Of a DNA stretch of 64,000 nucleotides, positions 33,672 through 43,467 are shown piece after piece. A program made the translations under genes and the position numbers. Source of the stretch: Parazoarcus communis SWub3 = DSM 12120 (GTDB taxonomy: Bacteria; Pseudomonadota; Gammaproteobacteria; Burkholderiales; Rhodocyclaceae); NCBI RefSeq assembly GCF_003226565.1, contig NZ_QKOE01000017.1, forward strand, positions 1 to 64,000. The letters are read 5' to 3'. Below the pieces are notes generated by a model, which was not told the DNA's origin, ran no database searches, and saw nothing but the letters and a program-made list of their open reading frames with translations. Positions within the stretch are counted from its first letter, which is position 1. Each line of letters starts with the position of its first letter.

Positions 33672-34931
33672 TCAGACCGCAGCCGGAGCGGACGGCAAGG
33701 CGATCTTGTTATCGGTGCTGTACTGATAGTCGTGGAATACGTGCTCGGCGCTGAGGATCTGGTAGCTGCCGTCGGCATTCTGCCGGGTGGTGTCCTTGAG
33801 CCGGTAGGTATAGTGCCCGCAGGTCCAGCAATCAAAGTTGCGCATATGGGTGCACAGACAGGTCTTGTCCCATACCTTGATCTTGGCATCTTCGGGGTGT
33901 GCCGCCACCTCGCGGTTGTAGGCATCGATATACTGGCAGTTACCCTTGGCATCGAGCAGATAGCCGAACGCCTCACAATTGGGACGGATGCCACTGCCGA
34001 TCGCGGGGCTGCTCTTGAGCATACGCATCGGGTAACCCGTCGGTGAGATGCCGTTGACCTCGATCTGATCCTCGCTGGCCTTGAAGTACTCCTGCTGCAC
34101 GTCTTCGGGCAGGCCGCACTCGGTGGTCACGGTGAATCGGGTGGCCACCTGTACCGCTGCCGCACCGGCTTCGAGGAAGTTGACCGCATCCGAACCGGTA
34201 AAGATGCCACCAGCCGGAATCAACGGAATATCGAGCTGCTCGGCCTTGAGCCAGTCGCGGATCTCGGCGGTGATCGTCGCCAGGTCATATTGCGCCCAGT
34301 CCATGCCAAAGCCCAGGTGACCGCCGGCCAACGGGCCTTCGACAACCACGTAGTCAGGCAAGCGACCGGTGCGCGCATTCTTTTTGAGGAAGAGCTGCAG
34401 GGCGCGCAGCGAAGACACGATGATGCCCAGCTTGACATCGTTGAAGCGCGGGTGATCCTGGATCAGCGCGAAAGACCCCAGGTGCAGGCCGGCGGCCAGC
34501 GTGATGCCATCGATACCGTTGTCCATGGCGGCCTGAAGCCGGACCCGCAAGGTTTCCTTGGGGCTGTTCATGGTCAGCTTTTCCATGCAGTTGATGAACA
34601 CCAGACCCGGGCCACGCTTGGCCTCCATGGTGCGCCCGACGTGCATGGCAGTCGCTTCGGCAAGCAGGCCGAGGTCGAACTGCACCACCGACTTGTCAGA
34701 GTTGGCAACGTTGAACTTGTACTGCTTGAGCTTGTTCTTGACGTACTTCGTGTTGAAACGGCGGTCGGATACCGTCGGCACCATGGCGTCGGAAATATGG
34801 CCGATGCCGCCCAGCCGCGCCGCCTCCAGCGAAAGCTCGGCGGTCGAGATGTCGACCCCCATGCCACCGACCATGATCGGAACCAGTTCGTGCGAGCCCA
34901 GCCGCAGGCGAAAATCATCAACGCGCTTCAT
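33672..34931 (-). CDS. NAD(P)H-dependent flavin oxidoreductase (nitronate monooxygenase family)
   Basis: About 419 residues with a TIM-barrel FMN-binding core. Motifs are PIMVGGMGVDISTAELSL at the N-terminus, VFINCMEKL, VVVEGPLAGGHLGF and IPAGGIFTGSDAVNFLEAGA followed by AVQVATRF. The C-terminal 60 residues hold four cysteines (CLC then CWTC), which could bind metal or a cluster and are uncommon in plain nitronate monooxygenases. ATG 34931 (MKRVDDFRL) is preferred; ATG 34964 is an alternative with no better ribosome site. Family members oxidise nitronates or reduce quinone/enoyl substrates, so the true substrate is open. Confidence 0.82.
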   Translation of the reverse strand: MKRVDDFRLRLGSHELVPIMVGGMGVDISTAELSLEAARLGGIGHISDAMVPTVSDRRFNTKYVKNKLKQYKFNVANSDKSVVQFDLGLLAEATAMHVGRTMEAKRGPGLVFINCMEKLTMNSPKETLRVRLQAAMDNGIDGITLAAGLHLGSFALIQDHPRFNDVKLGIIVSSLRALQLFLKKNARTGRLPDYVVVEGPLAGGHLGFGMDWAQYDLATITAEIRDWLKAEQLDIPLIPAGGIFTGSDAVNFLEAGAAAVQVATRFTVTTECGLPEDVQQEYFKASEDQIEVNGISPTGYPMRMLKSSPAIGSGIRPNCEAFGYLLDAKGNCQYIDAYNREVAAHPEDAKIKVWDKTCLCTHMRNFDCWTCGHYTYRLKDTTRQNADGSYQILSAEHVFHDYQYSTDNKIALPSAPAAV

Positions 34932-35072
34932 GTCCAGAATATCCGTTTTGCCACAGTCCGACATTATCGCCCAGCCAGGCAACACATGACATCAAAAACC
35001 GCCGATTAGCGCCTGTAGGTCCATCGATACGCGGCTTCGATACCACTCACGCCCGACCGCATGGTGCTCACC

Positions 35073-37964
35073 TTACGCCTTTGGGACGAGCTGCTCCCAG
35101 AGCAGCTCCACTGGACCAGGACGACCAAACAGGTAACCCTGGTAGGCATGACAACCCTGATTCGCTAGGCAAGCACGCTGCGCCTCGGTCTCCACCCCTT
35201 CGGCAATCACCGACAGCCCAAGGCTGTCGGCCATGGTGATGATGGCGCGGGCAATCTCGGCGTCGTTGGGGTCGGTCAGCAGATCACGCACGAAGGAGCG
35301 ATCGATCTTCAACTGATCCAGCGGCAGCCGCTTCAGATACGCCAGCGACGAATAGCCGGTGCCGAAATCATCCAGAGAGAACCCCACCCCACGCGCCTTC
35401 AACGCACTCATCTTGGCAATGGTGTCATCGACGTCGTCAAGCAGCAGGCTCTCGGTCAGCTCAAGCTTGAGCAAGCCCCCATCCACACCGTGACGTTCGA
35501 GGGCTGCGATGACCAGATCGACAAAACCGGGTTGATGGAACTGACGTGCGCTGACATTGACCGACAGTGTGAGCGCCGAGGTGCGGGCATCGGCGCGCCA
35601 GCGGCCCAACTGGGCACAAGCCTCGTCCAGCACCCACGCACCCAAGGGCAGGATCAGCCCGGTTTCCTCCGCCAGCGGGATGAAATCGAGCGGCGACACC
35701 AGCCCCCTGACCGGATGCTGCCAACGCAGCAGGACTTCCGCACCGACCAGCGCGCCCCCCTCATCCACCTGAGCCTGGTAGTGCAGCATGAACTGCCCCA
35801 ACGAGAGCCCCAGGCGAAGGTCAGACTCCAGCATCGAGCGAGCGGTCAGCGCAGCCTGCATCTCAGGATCAAAGAAACACAGCGTGTTTCGCCCCGCGGC
35901 CTTGGCCTCGTACATCGCAAGATCGGCCTGCTTGAGCAGCTCATCCACCCTCAGGCCCCGACCCGCGAACACGGTCACGCCAATGCTGGGCGTACTGAAA
36001 TGCGCACGCCCCTGCAACCCATAAGGCTGCCCCAGGCCATCCAGGATCTTTTCACCCACCGCGCGTGCACGCGACGCCGCCTCGGCGGCCTGCAGCCCCA
36101 GGCTGCCGAGCATGACGACAAACTCATCGCCGCCGATGCGTGCCACAGTATCCTCTTCACGCACGCAGGCACGCAGACGGTGGGCAACCTGCACCAGCAA
36201 TGCGTCGCCCTGATCGTGCCCCAAGGTATCGTTCAAGGTCTTGAAGTTATCCAGGTCAATGAACAACAACGCGCCATGCTGGGCCGTACGTGCCCCCTGC
36301 GCAATCATCTGCTGCAGGCGGTCAATCAGCAGCCTGCGGTTGGGCAGGTCGGTCAGCGGATCGTAAAAGGCCAGGTGACGGATCTCCTCCTCCATCGCCT
36401 TGCGTTGGGTGATGTCGGTCGAGATGCCGCACAGGGCGTAAACCGTCCCGTCCTCCCGCCGCAACGGCAGCTTGATCGACAGGAATGCACGCTCAACCTT
36501 GCCATCCAGGGTCGTATTGACCTCTTCCAGCGCCACCCGCTCTCCCTGCTCGATCACCGGCGTGTCGTTCTTGCGCAGATTGGCCGCCGTCTGCATGTCA
36601 AAGAAGTCCTCATCGGACTTGCCAACCACCCCCTCCAACTCGCGGCCAAACAGTTCGCACACCCTACGATTGGCGTACAAATACCGATAGTCCCGATCCT
36701 TGATATAGATGTAGGCCTCGACGCTATCCAGAATGGTCGCGAGCTTGTCCTCGCTCTCGCGCAGGCTCTCCGCCTGGACCTGCAGAGCCAGGCGCTGCGC
36801 CTGGTTCTCGTCGTGGTACCGCTTGAACAGGCGCCCCGACCAGCGCGAGAAGAGCCATGACCCCAGCAGCGCAATCGACAATGCAAGCCCCATGGCCAAC
36901 AACAGACCATGTACCCTGGGGCCACTCGCAGCCTCATACGACTGCCGCTCATGCGCTAGCGCGCCGCGCAACTCGTCCTCGAAGACCGCAGCAACCAACA
37001 CCCAGCCCCACGGCTGTGCCGTCTCCACCCGGGCCAGCTTGGTCGCCAGCTGCCCGGTCGCCGGATTGGGCCACTGATAGCGGACCAGTCCACCGCCCTC
37101 CCGCGCCTTGCTGAACAGGGTCTTCAGTGCCGCCGCTTGCGCAGGCGGTAGCTCGCTGTAGTGTTTGCCTTCCAGCTCGGGTGCCGATGGTGACAGCAGG
37201 GAACGCCCCTCGGCATCAATCATGCCGATATACCCACTCTCGCCAAACCGGATGCTGCGCAGGCGGGCAATGGCCTCCTGCTGAAGGCGTGCCTCCCACT
37301 CGTAGGTATAGTCCCCCGTACCGATCAGCCAGTCATAGGGCGGAAAGTAGCGCACATAAGCCAGCTTGTCGGCCATGCGGGACGGGTCATCCGGACGATA
37401 CCAGCGGTAGCGTGAGAACCCTTCGCCACGCGGCTTGCGCGCCGCCTCGATCAGACCGCGCATGATGTAGTGCCCGGTATCGTCCCGATTGTCGGGCAGC
37501 AACTGGCCCTCGAACTGCGGCGCGGTGGGCAGCAGCACGAAGCGGCCACTCATGTCATCAATGAAGTAGTAACCCCGCCCATCGAAGAAACGCACCGGTC
37601 TCAGCGCCTCGATGATCAGGCGTTGGATCTCGGCATCCGGCCGCTGCCCGGACTCGCGAGCATGAATGGCCTCGACGATCTGCATCGCTGCATCGACCGG
37701 CTCGACAACCGCTCGGCGCAAGGTGTCTTCGGTGCGTGAGCGGGTAAATTCCAGGTATGCCAATGCAGAAGCCATCTCGGCATCGAGCCTGGCCTCGACC
37801 TGACGCGTGACCACCTGCTCCAGACGGCTGATCGACGCACGATGCGCCTCGATGTACTGCCACGAAAAGAAGCTGCCCAGCGCCAGCGTCAAGACCACGA
37901 CCACGACCAGCGTGCCGATCAGGTGGAGTCGAGGAATGGTTCTGGCTTGGTTGGAGAGGGACAC
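35073..37964 (-). CDS. Membrane c-di-GMP protein: Cache, PAS, GGDEF, EAL
   Basis: About 963 residues. A transmembrane helix (about 15-35) precedes a periplasmic double-Cache-like region (YYFIDDMSGRFVLLP, DWLIGTGDYTYEWE, GYIGMIDAEGRSLLSP), a second helix near residue 350, then PAS (LATILDSVEAYIYIKDRDYR), GGDEF and EAL domains. GGDEF is intact and an RxxD inhibition site (REED) lies five residues before it. The EAL motif is EVLLRW, a tolerated variant, and DDFGTGYSSLAYLKRLP is intact, so both synthesis and breakdown of c-di-GMP are possible. The start is uncertain; GTG 37964 is chosen and a GTG at 38048 is possible. Probably senses a small ligand. Confidence 0.88.
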   Translation of the reverse strand: MSLSNQARTIPRLHLIGTLVVVVVLTLALGSFFSWQYIEAHRASISRLEQVVTRQVEARLDAEMASALAYLEFTRSRTEDTLRRAVVEPVDAAMQIVEAIHARESGQRPDAEIQRLIIEALRPVRFFDGRGYYFIDDMSGRFVLLPTAPQFEGQLLPDNRDDTGHYIMRGLIEAARKPRGEGFSRYRWYRPDDPSRMADKLAYVRYFPPYDWLIGTGDYTYEWEARLQQEAIARLRSIRFGESGYIGMIDAEGRSLLSPSAPELEGKHYSELPPAQAAALKTLFSKAREGGGLVRYQWPNPATGQLATKLARVETAQPWGWVLVAAVFEDELRGALAHERQSYEAASGPRVHGLLLAMGLALSIALLGSWLFSRWSGRLFKRYHDENQAQRLALQVQAESLRESEDKLATILDSVEAYIYIKDRDYRYLYANRRVCELFGRELEGVVGKSDEDFFDMQTAANLRKNDTPVIEQGERVALEEVNTTLDGKVERAFLSIKLPLRREDGTVYALCGISTDITQRKAMEEEIRHLAFYDPLTDLPNRRLLIDRLQQMIAQGARTAQHGALLFIDLDNFKTLNDTLGHDQGDALLVQVAHRLRACVREEDTVARIGGDEFVVMLGSLGLQAAEAASRARAVGEKILDGLGQPYGLQGRAHFSTPSIGVTVFAGRGLRVDELLKQADLAMYEAKAAGRNTLCFFDPEMQAALTARSMLESDLRLGLSLGQFMLHYQAQVDEGGALVGAEVLLRWQHPVRGLVSPLDFIPLAEETGLILPLGAWVLDEACAQLGRWRADARTSALTLSVNVSARQFHQPGFVDLVIAALERHGVDGGLLKLELTESLLLDDVDDTIAKMSALKARGVGFSLDDFGTGYSSLAYLKRLPLDQLKIDRSFVRDLLTDPNDAEIARAIITMADSLGLSVIAEGVETEAQRACLANQGCHAYQGYLFGRPGPVELLWEQLVPKA

Positions 37965-38081
37965 GATGGCGACGGCTGAACGACTCAGACTATGACTTAT
38001 TGAGTAGTCGGATTCTACTCGCCACAATCGGCAACCGCGTCGCTGCACGGTGAAAACCGTGCAAAAGTCCCAACCGGGATG

Positions 38082-39647
38082 TCAATGATCTGCCGAGAGG
38101 GCCGCCTCGACGCGGTTCCTTCCATGCGCCTTGGCGCTGTACAGGGCTTTGTCCGCCAGGCTCAGCGCCTGATCCGCGGTCGAGCTGGCATCGAGTTCCA
38201 CAAGACCAATACTGACGGTGACGCCCAAATTCACTTCACCATAGACAATATTGAGCGCCTGAACCGCCGCCCGGATCCTTTCGGCGAGTTGCCGAGCCTG
38301 ATCGAGTGCAGACTCCGGCATCAGTACGGCAAACTCTTCGCCGCCAATCCGTCCAGCCACATCGGTCGCCCGCACCACATCATGAAGTGCGACCGCAACG
38401 CGCTGAAGTACCAGATCACCCGCGGCATGACCGTAACGGTCGTTGATCTGCTTGAAGTGATCGAGATCCAGCATCAGCAGCGCCGCGTGGCGCTTCATCC
38501 GCTGGACTCGTGCCAGCTCGTCAGTCAGGCGTGCAAGAAAGTGCCGCCGGTTCGGCAAACCCGTCAAGGCATCAGTACTGGCCTGGTAAGCCAGCGAGCG
38601 CATATTGGTCACGTCCTGCAGCGCGCCGAAGACGCGCACCGTCCGCCCTTGTTCGCGAACCGCACGCCCCACCACCCGCAGCCACATCTCGCGTCCCGCG
38701 ACATTCACCAGCGGCAACTCGACATCCCACGCCCCCCCGTCTGCAATTGCCTTGTCAATAGACCGCTCGAGCACCGGCCGGGCATCTGCGACCACCATGC
38801 GCACAAGATCAGCAAGCGGCATTTCACATCCAGCCGACAAACCCAACAGCTTCGCCGCCTGTGGCGCGGGCACGAACGCCCGCCGATCAAGTGCGAGTTC
38901 CCAGCCACCGACGCCTGCCAACTCACCTGTCTGCTCCAACAACAAGGCGTTCTCCGCCAGAACATGCTGCTGACTGCGGAGGGAGGCCTCGCTGTCCGCC
39001 AACCAGCGTGCAAACGGCCGGAAAATGAATACTGCCTCGGCCACCAGCGTCAGCAGGGCCAACAGCCAACTCACCTGGGCAACCTGCTTGAGGCGCTCGA
39101 TCTGGCGCTTGGACAGGGCATCCCATTCGAACACCAGCGCATCCATGCGCTCGACAAACCGGTTGCTGACATCAATGGCAGCGCGCAGCAGCGTTTGATC
39201 AGGCAGAACGCGCGTCATCAAGGTCGTCGATATCTGGGCCTGAAGTTCCTGCACGTCTGGATCCAGCGCCACCAACATCTGCCTGATCGATGCATCCTTG
39301 GCCGGCGGCAAGCCCAGTCCGGCATCCCCTTCCAGCAAACCTGCATGCGTGCGCACCCATGCGGTCAGATCGCCATCCAGACGCGCCCACACCGAGCCTG
39401 CCACGCGCGGTTCAAGCGCCAGAGCCGCCAGATCCTTGACCATGCGCTGCGACAACATCCGCTGCCGCCCCGCCAGATTGATGACGCGAGAATCGCTCTC
39501 AGCAGCCTCCAGCGCCTGCCGCATGAACAGGTGGCCGCCCGTCACCAGCAAGGCGACCACCGTCAGCGCAAATACATAGCGCACGGTCAACCGCACAGCC
39601 GGGCTGTTCGGCGTATTGGGGGATAAGGCCTTCTGATCGCTGGCCAT
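38082..39647 (-). CDS. Membrane diguanylate cyclase with PilJ-type sensor and PAS
   Basis: 521 residues. A membrane helix (about 20-40) is followed by RVINLAGRQRMLSQRM, the hallmark of the PilJ/NarX-type N-terminal sensor domain. A second helix lies near residue 205, then PAS (about 220-340) and GGDEF (about 350-515). The active motif is GGEEF, with an RxxD inhibition site (RATD) five residues before it, so c-di-GMP synthesis with product feedback is expected. ATG 39647 is chosen over longer frames lacking a ribosome site. It lies just upstream of the Cache/GGDEF/EAL gene on the same strand with a gap of about 120-bases; the two could act on one pathway. Confidence 0.9.
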   Translation of the reverse strand: MASDQKALSPNTPNSPAVRLTVRYVFALTVVALLVTGGHLFMRQALEAAESDSRVINLAGRQRMLSQRMVKDLAALALEPRVAGSVWARLDGDLTAWVRTHAGLLEGDAGLGLPPAKDASIRQMLVALDPDVQELQAQISTTLMTRVLPDQTLLRAAIDVSNRFVERMDALVFEWDALSKRQIERLKQVAQVSWLLALLTLVAEAVFIFRPFARWLADSEASLRSQQHVLAENALLLEQTGELAGVGGWELALDRRAFVPAPQAAKLLGLSAGCEMPLADLVRMVVADARPVLERSIDKAIADGGAWDVELPLVNVAGREMWLRVVGRAVREQGRTVRVFGALQDVTNMRSLAYQASTDALTGLPNRRHFLARLTDELARVQRMKRHAALLMLDLDHFKQINDRYGHAAGDLVLQRVAVALHDVVRATDVAGRIGGEEFAVLMPESALDQARQLAERIRAAVQALNIVYGEVNLGVTVSIGLVELDASSTADQALSLADKALYSAKAHGRNRVEAALSADH

Positions 39648-39776
39648 CGATCTTGCCAAAGTAAAAGGCGGCACGACAACGCAAAGCAATCCGCGTGCAG
39701 GGCCGCACGTCAAAGCGATGTTCAACGCATGCTAGCGCACTGAACAACCGCTGTCGTCCACGCTACCCCCGCCGGC

Positions 39777-40376
39777 TTAACGGATTGACACCCCTACGCC
39801 CGGGACGAACCTTTCCATGGGCGGAGCAAGCGGAGGCCGATCAATGCGATGCACCACCTTCAGCAGCACCCCCTCCGCCAGAGCCTCCGAACACTCGAAG
39901 CCCAGGCGCTGGGCAAATGCCAGCATACGACAGTTCGTTGCCAGAACGATACCGTAGATCTCCTCCAGAGCATGCCGCCGGGCGCTGGCGAGCAGGGCGT
40001 CGACCAGCCGGCGTCCCAGCCCCTGCCCATGCCAATCATCCGCAACGGCAAGCGCAAACTCTGCGGACCGGGTGCCGGGCTGTATGCAATAGCGGGCCGA
40101 TGCCAGCTCCACCGGAACCGGGTCGGTCACATCCAGAACGATGAAATCGGCACACTCGCGCGGATCGGGGCTACACAATTGCAGCAGCTCCTTGTCGGCA
40201 AAAACGACATCACCCCGACCGAAGCGGAAGTAGCGCGAACTGAAGGACAAACTCTCGATGAACGCCTGTGAAAGGCGGACATCCTGCGGACTCACCGGTC
40301 GCAAGACCAAGTTCCGCCCCCCTGCGCACCACCTTGCTTGAAACGTATCGCCCGCCGCTGCCTGATCCTGCACCAT
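39777..40376 (-). CDS. GNAT family N-acetyltransferase
   Basis: 199 residues. The acetyl-CoA pyrophosphate loop is WHGQGLGRRLVDALLASARR (about residue 120), a Q/R-x-x-G-x-G/A signature, followed by IYGIVLATNCRMLAFAQRLGF. The N-terminus (LVLRPVSPQDVRLSQAFIESLS and RYFRFGR) resembles acetyltransferases similar to the C-terminal domain of protein acetyltransferase Pat. ATG 40376 is the shortest reasonable start. The substrate may be a protein or small amine; nothing in the context decides this. Immediately left is the diguanylate cyclase. Confidence 0.85.
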   Translation of the reverse strand: MVQDQAAAGDTFQARWCAGGRNLVLRPVSPQDVRLSQAFIESLSFSSRYFRFGRGDVVFADKELLQLCSPDPRECADFIVLDVTDPVPVELASARYCIQPGTRSAEFALAVADDWHGQGLGRRLVDALLASARRHALEEIYGIVLATNCRMLAFAQRLGFECSEALAEGVLLKVVHRIDRPPLAPPMERFVPGVGVSIR

Positions 40377-40467
40377 AGAAAAACCCACACGCCCAAACAC
40401 GCGCGGCCTGCATTACGATTGTGTTACACAATGTATCAACCGATTATTGCAGCAAGGTGACAGTCTG

Positions 40468-41136
40468 CTAGTCCCAGCGTTGCTGATAGGAGAAGGTTGG
40501 CAATTTCCAGCCATAGCGCAAGGCCAACATGCGAAAACCAAACCCCAGGACGAAGCAGAACAGGGTGTTCAGGTCAGCGTCCACCCCCAGCGTCTGCAAC
40601 CCCAGAAAAAGTACGCAGACCACAAGGGAAACGCTGGCGTAGAGCTCCCGGCGGAAAACGACCGGCACCTGATTACACAACACGTCACGCAGGATGCCGC
40701 CGCTGATACCGGTCAGCATGCCCGCCATGATGACCACGATCACCGGGTACTCGAGCTGCAGTGCAATGGTGCAGCCAATCAGGGAGAACGCCACCAGCCC
40801 CATCGCATCCAGCATCAGGAAGATGCGCTTCATGTGGTGCATGAACCTGGCCAGCACAGTCGTTGCCAGACCCGCCAGCAACACCAGATAGACATACTCT
40901 GGATGCTGCGTCCAGCCAATCGGGAAATTGCCCAGCACCACATCCCGGATCGTGCCCCCGCCGAGGGCGGTCACGAAGGCAATCACGACCACCCCGAAAA
41001 CGTCCATGTTGCGACGCCCCGCGGCAAGCGCGCCGGACATGGCTTCGGTGGTGATGGCAATCAGGTAGATGACCAGCAGCAGGTCGAACTGCTTGGTGGC
41101 AAGCGGCTGAAAGATGTGGGCAAGGGTGTCCAGCAT
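40468..41136 (-). CDS. TRIC-family (UPF0126, YadS-like) membrane protein under a glycine riboswitch
   Basis: 222 residues with seven membrane helices arranged as two repeated units of three. The family motifs are ALAAGRRNMDVFGVVVIAFVTALGGGTIRDVVLG in the first unit and GMLTGISGGILRDVLCNQVPVV in the second (GGG-x-x-RD and GGI-LRD). Trimeric intracellular cation channel relatives in bacteria form homotrimeric pores; their physiological solute is debated. The tandem glycine riboswitch upstream (41180-41380) suggests expression rises with glycine, hinting at glycine transport or response. ATG 41136 is chosen because the upstream hairpin leaves room for a ribosome site. Confidence 0.92.
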   Translation of the reverse strand: MLDTLAHIFQPLATKQFDLLLVIYLIAITTEAMSGALAAGRRNMDVFGVVVIAFVTALGGGTIRDVVLGNFPIGWTQHPEYVYLVLLAGLATTVLARFMHHMKRIFLMLDAMGLVAFSLIGCTIALQLEYPVIVVIMAGMLTGISGGILRDVLCNQVPVVFRRELYASVSLVVCVLFLGLQTLGVDADLNTLFCFVLGFGFRMLALRYGWKLPTFSYQQRWD

Positions 41137-41179
41137 GAGGAAAGGCTCCGTCCAGTCCGGCAACGTACAAACGTGCCGG

Positions 41180-41380
41180 CGACGCCTCTCCCCCTGTCCT
41201 TTTACCTGAGAGTTTCAGCCCACACGGGCCTGCCCCTTCGGTGAGTTGCCAGATGTCGAAACGTCTGCAACTGCTCTCCAGTCGGCGAATGATCCCCGCG
41301 GTTCTTCATGCCTGAGCGATTATGGGAGTTTGCGCCTTCGGCGGAGTCCGGCAATGCCAGCCCCTCTCTCCCGCGGATGG
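41180..41380 (-). ncRNA. Tandem glycine riboswitch upstream of the TRIC gene
   Basis: Read on the minus strand, two aptamers follow one another. Aptamer 1 (about 41378 to 41288) has GGGAGAGA, CGCCGAAGGCGC and CTCAGGC (41316-41310). Aptamer 2 (about 41283 to 41183) has CTGGAGAGCAG, CACCGAAGGGGCA and CTCTCAGG (41212-41205) followed by GGACAGGGGGAGAGG. These are the known conserved blocks of glycine riboswitches and the tandem spacing is typical. A hairpin CCGGCA/TGCCGG (41157-41179) before the start codon may be the expression platform. There is no T run after it, so control may be at translation. Confidence 0.9.
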
Positions 41381-41584
41381 TCGGATTATCGTGAGCCGCA
41401 GCGAAAAAAGATAGCCCCCAGACTGCTCGTCAAGCCAAACACCCTCAGCGGCAACCCAGCGCTGCCCCCCTTGCCACCACACGTGTCACGCGCTCACATA
41501 TTCCGGGGAAGCGCGCGCTTCACTGGCTTCTGTATGGCGCCATCTTCTCGGGCACTAGCGTCTTCATCGCATCCATGCCGATCA

Positions 41585-43411
41585 CTATTCCACCGTAACC
41601 GACTTTGCCAGGTTACGCGGCTTGTCCACATCCGTCCCCTTCACCAACGCGGCGTGGTAGGACAACAGCTGCAGCGGGATGACGTGCAGTACGGGCGACA
41701 ACATGCCATAGTGCTCCGGCATGTGAAGGATGTGCACACCTTCGGACTCGGGGATCTCGCTGCCGGCATCGGCAAAGACGTAGAGTTCTCCGCCGCGGGC
41801 ACGGACTTCCTGCAGATTGGATTTGAGCTTCTCGAGCAATTCGTCCGCGGGGGACACCGCAATCACCGGCATGTCCTTATCCACCAGTGCCAGGGGGCCG
41901 TGCTTGAGTTCGCCGGCTGCGTAGGCCTCGGCGTGGATGTAGGAGATTTCCTTGAGTTTGAGCGCACCTTCCATGGCGATCGGCCAATGACGGCCACGGC
42001 CTAGGAACAGGGCGTGCTCCTTGCTGGCGAAACGTTGTGCCCATTTTTCGATCTCGGGCTCGAGTTCGAGCACTTTCTGCACGGCAACCGGCAGGTGCCG
42101 CAGCGCAGTCAGATGACGTTGCTCTTCGGCCTCTGGCAGTCGCCCATTGAGCTTGGCCAGGGCCAGCGTCAGCAGGGCCAAGGCGGCAAGCTGGGTGGTG
42201 AAGGCCTTGGTCGAGGCAACGCCGATCTCCGGGCCGGCACGGGTGATGAAGCGCAGCGCCGACTCGCGCACGATGGCGGATTCCGGCACGTTGCAGATTG
42301 CCAGGGTACGTGCCATGCCGAGCGTTTTGGCGTGCTTGAGCGCAGCCAGGGTGTCGGCGGTCTCGCCAGACTGGGAGATGACCACCACCAGAGTGTCGGC
42401 CTCGGGTACGGACTCGCGATAGCGATACTCGCTGGCAATCTCGACCGTGGTCGGGATCTTTGCCACCGACTCCAGCCAGTAACGCGCGACCAGACCCGCG
42501 TGGTAGCTGGTGCCGCAGGCCAGCACCAGCACCCGACGCACACCATCAAAGATCTCGGCCGCACGCGCGCCAAAATGCTGGGGCGAGATGGCGCCGCCGC
42601 CGGCGATCATCTCCAGCGTGTTGCCCAGCGCCTGCGGCTGCTCGAAGATTTCCTTCTGCATGTAGTGGCGGAACTGGCCCAGTTCGACGGCATCGGCCGA
42701 CAGGCTGGAGAGATGCACTTCGCGCTCGACCGCTTCACCGTCTGGACGGACCACCCGGTAACCGTCCAGCCGCAACTCGGCAAGGTCGCCATCTTCCAGG
42801 TACACCACCTTGCGTGTCACTTGCAGCAGTGCAGCGGTGTCAGACGCGGCATACATGCCCTGCTCGCCGATCCCCAGCAGCAGGGGTGAGCCGCGACGGG
42901 CGACGATGGCGCGGAACGGGTCGGCCTCTGCCAGCACACCGATGGCGTAGGCGCCCACCAGTTCGTTGGTGGCCAGCCGGACCGCTTCGAACAGGTCAGG
43001 GTGGGTTTCGAGCTTGCTGTGGACCAGGTGCGCGATGGCCTCGGTGTCGGTCTCGGACTCGAACACATACCCGCGGGCCTCGAGACTGGACTTGATCGCC
43101 TCGAAGTTCTCGATGATGCCGTTGTGCACAACTGCCAGGCCGCCGGAAATATGCGGATGCGCGTTTCGCTCGGAAGGCACCCCGTGCGTTGCCCAGCGGG
43201 TATGGGCAATGCCGATGTTGGCCGACAACTGCCGGGCATCGGCCAACGCCGCAAGCTCGGCCACCCGACCGGCAGCGCGCAGCCGGCTCAAGGATCCGGA
43301 CAGAACGGCCAGTCCGGCTGAGTCGTACCCACGGTACTCGAGCTTGCGCAAGCCTTCGAGCAGGACGGGTACAACGTTATTGGTGGCAATTGCCGTCACG
43401 ATACCGCACAT
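41585..43411 (-). CDS. glmS: Glutamine-fructose-6-phosphate aminotransferase
   Basis: 608 residues, the usual length. The N-terminal glutaminase domain starts MCGIVTAIA with the catalytic Cys exposed after Met removal; YDSAGLAVL and TRWATHGVP follow. Two SIS (isomerase) domains follow, with [15 protein letters not shown] and [16 protein letters not shown], and the C-terminal [12 protein letters not shown] closes the active site. It makes glucosamine 6-phosphate, the first step of UDP-GlcNAc synthesis for peptidoglycan and LPS. glmU lies 56 bases upstream on the same strand, forming a glmU-glmS unit. No glmS ribozyme is expected or seen. Confidence 0.97.
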   Translation of the reverse strand: MCGIVTAIATNNVVPVLLEGLRKLEYRGYDSAGLAVLSGSLSRLRAAGRVAELAALADARQLSANIGIAHTRWATHGVPSERNAHPHISGGLAVVHNGIIENFEAIKSSLEARGYVFESETDTEAIAHLVHSKLETHPDLFEAVRLATNELVGAYAIGVLAEADPFRAIVARRGSPLLLGIGEQGMYAASDTAALLQVTRKVVYLEDGDLAELRLDGYRVVRPDGEAVEREVHLSSLSADAVELGQFRHYMQKEIFEQPQALGNTLEMIAGGGAISPQHFGARAAEIFDGVRRVLVLACGTSYHAGLVARYWLESVAKIPTTVEIASEYRYRESVPEADTLVVVISQSGETADTLAALKHAKTLGMARTLAICNVPESAIVRESALRFITRAGPEIGVASTKAFTTQLAALALLTLALAKLNGRLPEAEEQRHLTALRHLPVAVQKVLELEPEIEKWAQRFASKEHALFLGRGRHWPIAMEGALKLKEISYIHAEAYAAGELKHGPLALVDKDMPVIAVSPADELLEKLKSNLQEVRARGGELYVFADAGSEIPESEGVHILHMPEHYGMLSPVLHVIPLQLLSYHAALVKGTDVDKPRNLAKSVTVE

Positions 43412-43467
43412 GGCCTGGATCCCCTGATTCGATTGCTGTGGCCTTCAAGCCACGGCGTGAAGATGGC

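Noticed and set aside
35490-39626. Long plus-strand frames opposite the two c-di-GMP genes
   Set aside because: No homology and no ribosome sites; the minus-strand proteins carry clear domains throughout.
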